Shown here: piece after piece, positions 61,517 through 64,000 of the stretch
Layout: every line of letters starts with the position of its first letter
How positions within the stretch are numbered: the stretch's first letter is position 1
Origin: Enterococcus canis NBRC 100695
GTDB lineage: Bacteria; Bacillota; Bacilli; Lactobacillales; Enterococcaceae
DNA length: 64,000 nucleotides
Assembly: GCF_001544375.1 (NCBI RefSeq)
Contig: NZ_BCQJ01000012.1
Location: 1-64,000 of the forward strand
Direction of reading: 5' to 3'
Position numbers and translations under genes: made by a program
The notes under the pieces: generated by a model
Databases searched by the model: none
Seen by the model: the letters and a program-made list of their open reading frames with translations, nothing else
Told to the model about the DNA's origin: nothing

Positions 61517-62437
61517 TTATTTCTGTCTATTAAACTTCTGTTTCAGTTTTGTTAAAAAACGTGCAATCAAGGAGACGCGTTCCACCGCTTCGTGTCCACT
61601 GGTATACTCTTGGACTACGGCGTTGATGATTCCGCCTAAAATCAGAATCGTCGCGGCAAAATTTAACCAAAACATCAGAATAATAAACCCGCCGATGATT
61701 TGATAGCCTGCTACCTTAGCCGTAAAAAATTTCGTATAGATACCAAAGACCTGCGACAGTAATAACCAGCCAATCGTTGCGAAAACTGCTCCTGGTAAGA
61801 TGTCTTTTAAACGGACCTTCGCATTGGGCACAATCAAATAAATCAGCATCATAACAATAAACAAGCCCAGCGCTGTTAAAGGCCATTTCAAGGACTCAAA
61901 GGTATCAATCAAATTGCCGGAAAAGCCTAGAATTGGTTGCAAGGCATCTAAAATATTTTGGCCAACGCCTAGAATGCCCACTACGCCAACCAAAGCAATC
62001 AAAAACAAGACAATGACCACCAAGCTCATTAAACGCACGACAATGAAATTACCACGAGACTCAACACCATAGGCTTTGTTCATGGCAATCTGCAAGGCGT
62101 TAATACTCTGACTAGCACTCCACAACGCCGCCAGGGCGGAAATCGACAGGAGCCCGCCAGAGCTTTGTGTCAACAAGTCTGATATCGCACCACTCAGCGT
62201 ATCATAAATCGACTCCGGCATAATTTCCTGAACGTAAGGCAGCACCTCATTGGGATCAATTTGCAGATAAGGTAAAATATTACCTACCGCAATCAAGAGC
62301 GGAAACAAGGACAACAGCAAATAATAAGCGACAACGATGGAAGTATTGCCCATCTCGGATTCCACGATCCGCTTTTGCGTAGTTTCAATAAACCGCATCA
62401 AGTTTTCGTTTTTCTTTACCTTGTCCAATAATCCCAT
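61517..62437 (-). CDS. YihY/UPF0761 family membrane protein
   Basis: The 306-residue protein has six membrane helices and the family patterns IVVAYYLLLSLFPLLIAVG, NILPYLQIDPNEVLPYV, ALWSASQSINALQIAMNKAY and GGFIILMFWLNFAATILILGG. It was once named ribonuclease BN, which is not supported for this family; the function is unknown. It lies 12 bases after map and is probably co-transcribed. Confidence 0.9.
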   Translation of the reverse strand: MGLLDKVKKNENLMRFIETTQKRIVESEMGNTSIVVAYYLLLSLFPLLIAVGNILPYLQIDPNEVLPYVQEIMPESIYDTLSGAISDLLTQSSGGLLSISALAALWSASQSINALQIAMNKAYGVESRGNFIVVRLMSLVVIVLFLIALVGVVGILGVGQNILDALQPILGFSGNLIDTFESLKWPLTALGLFIVMMLIYLIVPNAKVRLKDILPGAVFATIGWLLLSQVFGIYTKFFTAKVAGYQIIGGFIILMFWLNFAATILILGGIINAVVQEYTSGHEAVERVSLIARFLTKLKQKFNRQK

Positions 62438-62449
62438 ACCCTACTCCTT

Positions 62450-63214
62450 CTAATAAGTGCCTTCTTCCCCTTGTGAAGTCAAAATTTGTGGACCTTCTTT
62501 TGTAATGGCGATTGTATGTTCAAACTGACAGCTCAAGCCACCATCTAAGGTATATGCAGTCCAACCGTTAGGATCCATCTTCATACGCCAAGTGCCGGTG
62601 TTCACCATTGGTTCAATTGTGATGACCATACCCTCTTTCAAGCGTAGGCCTTTACCTGCTTCACCGTAATGGGGTACAGCCGGTGCTTCATGGATTGTAG
62701 GGCCAATGCCGTGACCGATAAAGTCGCGAACAACGCCGTACCCTTCACCCTCAACATAAGTTTGGATGGCATGGCCAATGTCCCCAATACGATTACCAAC
62801 TTGTGCTTGCTCGATACCTTTGTATAAAGCATTGCGGGTCACTTCCATCAATTTTGCCACTTCTGGTGTGGCTTCGCCAACTACATAAGCCCAGCAAGAA
62901 TCTGACATAGCGCCTTTCAAGTCGATACACATATCAACTTTTACGACATCGCCCTTTTTCAACACTTCCTTGCGGGGAAAGCCGTGACAGATTTCGTCGT
63001 TCACACTGATACAAGTTGCATATTTATAGCCTTCAAAGCCAATCTGCGCCGCAACGCCGCCATGGCTCTCGATAAAGTCACGGACGAACACCTCAATGTC
63101 CCAGCCAGTGATACCTGGTTTGATAAAGTCGCGTAAATGACGATGGACATCTGCTAATAATTCGCCTGATTCATCCATCATTTCAATTTCTCTTGGTGAT
63201 TTTAATGTGATCAT
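62450..63214 (-). CDS. map: Methionine aminopeptidase type I
   Basis: The enzyme removes the initiator methionine from new proteins. The 254-residue protein has the pita-bread fold with metal ligands Asp in VDMCIDLKG and SDSCWAYV, His in FIGHGIGPTIHEAP, Glu in ITIEPMV and Glu in QFEHTIAIT. The ATG at 63214 follows AGGAGGAGAAGAAC; the frame runs 21 codons upstream without a ribosome site. It is the first gene of a map-yihY unit, divergent from the flavodoxin gene. Confidence 0.97.
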   Translation of the reverse strand: MITLKSPREIEMMDESGELLADVHRHLRDFIKPGITGWDIEVFVRDFIESHGGVAAQIGFEGYKYATCISVNDEICHGFPRKEVLKKGDVVKVDMCIDLKGAMSDSCWAYVVGEATPEVAKLMEVTRNALYKGIEQAQVGNRIGDIGHAIQTYVEGEGYGVVRDFIGHGIGPTIHEAPAVPHYGEAGKGLRLKEGMVITIEPMVNTGTWRMKMDPNGWTAYTLDGGLSCQFEHTIAITKEGPQILTSQGEEGTY

Positions 63215-63321
63215 GTTCTTCTTCTCCTCCTGAATCCTTTCTATTTTAGCACAAATGGCTAACTCCTTACAAATCAAGTGTTAGCGAAATTCACAAACAG
63301 CTTTTCTTCACTTTGAGGGTC

Positions 63322-63330
63322 TGTTATAAT
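63322..63330 (+). promoter_or_regulatory. Extended -10 promoter of the flavodoxin gene
   Basis: TGTTATAAT (63322-63330) is a perfect extended -10 element about 30 bases before the flavodoxin start. No good -35 is visible, as is usual for this promoter type. Confidence 0.65.
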
Positions 63331-63363
63331 TTAGTCCGTAACCATCTTTCAGGAGGCATAAAA

Positions 63364-63807
63364 ATGACATTAGCAAAAATCGTATATGCGAGTTTAACTG
63401 GAAACACAGAAGAAATCGCGGATATCGTTGCAGAAGCATTTGAAAATCTAGATTTAGAAGTTGAAATCAATGAGTGTACACAAGTTGAAGCAGAAGACTT
63501 TGAGGATGCTGACATCTGTGTCGTTGCGACTTACACATACGGCGACGGTGAATTACCAGATGAAATCGTTGATTTTTACGAAGACTTACAAGAACTAAAC
63601 CTAGCAGGCAAAATCTACGGAGTATGCGGCTCTGGCGATACATTCTATGATGAATTCTGTAAATCCGTCGATGATTTCGACGCCGTCTTTGCCAAAATCG
63701 GTGCTACTAAAGGTGCTGAAAGCGTCAAAGTCGACCTAGCAGCCGAAGAAGAAGATATCGAAAACTTGGAAGCCTTCGCTAAAAAACTAGCTGCAGCTGC
63801 TGAGTAG
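63364..63807 (+). CDS. Flavodoxin
   Basis: A 147-residue FMN electron carrier. The phosphate loop is YASLTGNTEEIA (near residues 8-19), followed by the TYTYGDGELPD loop that stacks on the flavin and by YGVCGSGDTFYDEFC. Acidic character fits flavodoxin. The ATG at 63364 follows CAGGAGGCATAAAA. It could supply electrons to enzymes such as the IspG encoded at 46677, which is an inference. It is a single-gene unit. Confidence 0.95.
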   Translation: MTLAKIVYASLTGNTEEIADIVAEAFENLDLEVEINECTQVEAEDFEDADICVVATYTYGDGELPDEIVDFYEDLQELNLAGKIYGVCGSGDTFYDEFCKSVDDFDAVFAKIGATKGAESVKVDLAAEEEDIENLEAFAKKLAAAAE

Positions 63808-63841
63808 TTTGCTACTTCTAGCAAACCAACAAAATTAGTCA

Positions 63842-63883
63842 AAAAAATCGACCAACTGTTTTTAGCAGCTGGTCGATTTTTTG
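63842..63883 (+). terminator. Intrinsic terminator of the flavodoxin gene
   Basis: A ~17-base stem (AAAAAATCGACCAACTG with CAGCTGGTCGATTTTTT, one mismatch) has a 7-base loop and T-rich flank. Confidence 0.88.
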
Positions 63884-63907
63884 ATTGATTTTTTAGATAT
63901 TCGTTCT

Positions 63908-64000
63908 TTAGTCGATTGCAATCGTTAATTCACGGTTCAAGATTGAATGGATAGAATCATTAATCAAGACTTCAATTTGTTCATCCGTTGGGTGGATAAT
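63908..64000 (-). CDS. C-terminal end of an unidentified protein (N-terminus outside window)
   Basis: The minus strand is open from the right edge to TAA at 63908, giving 30 residues (IIHPTDEQIEVLINDSIH then SILNRELTIAID). The amphipathic helix looks like a real C-terminus, and the converging flavodoxin terminator lies next to it. Too short to name. Confidence 0.5.
   Translation of the reverse strand: MIHPTDEQIEVLINDSIHSILNRELTIAID

Noticed and set aside
61517-62437. Ribonuclease BN
   Set aside because: Old family name for YihY-type proteins; six membrane helices and no nuclease residues are seen.

Overview
The window looks like the chromosome of a low-to-mid GC lactic-acid-type Firmicute, most probably Enterococcus or a close relative. 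The liaF-liaS-liaR/greA/mltG neighbourhood, LPXTG surface proteins, a phosphoketolase, Mn-superoxide dismutase and a teichoic-acid gene set support this. Genus is an inference from gene content and remembered synteny; no rRNA or other species marker lies in the window.

Layout. 0-6 kb: a large secreted surface adhesin (C-terminus beyond the left edge, MucBP-like repeats) with a small unknown partner gene, preceded by an XRE/TPR (Rgg/RNPP-type) regulator. A perfect palindrome sits on the presumed promoter of the surface operon. 6-14 kb: two small lipoproteins, an Ntdp/DUF402 phosphatase, mutY-recX, a divergent 23S rRNA methyltransferase, then a ComK-like regulator divergent from a ComX/SigH-like sigma factor with DUF1659 and DUF2922 genes behind it. 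14-22.4 kb: three big secreted wall-active or surface proteins: an NlpC/P60 plus glucosaminidase hydrolase, a GW-module serine hydrolase of the class A beta-lactamase fold, and an LPXTG-anchored protein containing what reads as an aerolysin/ETX-MTX2-type beta-pore-forming module. The last is the most novel-looking item.

22.6-44 kb: a cell-envelope polymer region. It holds three YfhO/PTPS-related polytopic proteins, an LTA-synthase-like sulfatase-fold enzyme with a very large membrane domain, a GT-39-like membrane protein, an IS66 remnant, an acyltransferase broken by one base in a homopolymer, an LCP ligase, two large CDP-glycerol-type polymerases (one fused to a GT-A domain), the TagGH exporter and TagD. 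Together these would make, export, decorate and attach a teichoic acid. TagO and MnaA, which start this pathway, lie at 59-61.5 kb. The 27.5-31 kb part is visibly AT-richer and carries the IS remnant and broken gene, so it was probably acquired.

44-64 kb: mostly core genes: sodA, a cation-efflux protein, a DUF1189 protein, ispG (unexpected in a mevalonate-type lineage), a 2-hydroxyacid dehydrogenase, a GtrB/CsbB-like glycosyltransferase, a DUF2087 regulator, phosphoketolase, a HesB-like protein, a KtrA-type potassium gate, the LiaFSR envelope-stress system, greA, mltG, mnaA, tagO, a YihY-family membrane protein, map and a flavodoxin. Most transcription units end in clear intrinsic terminators, which are listed. 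No tRNA, rRNA, CRISPR array, riboswitch or intact insertion sequence was seen.
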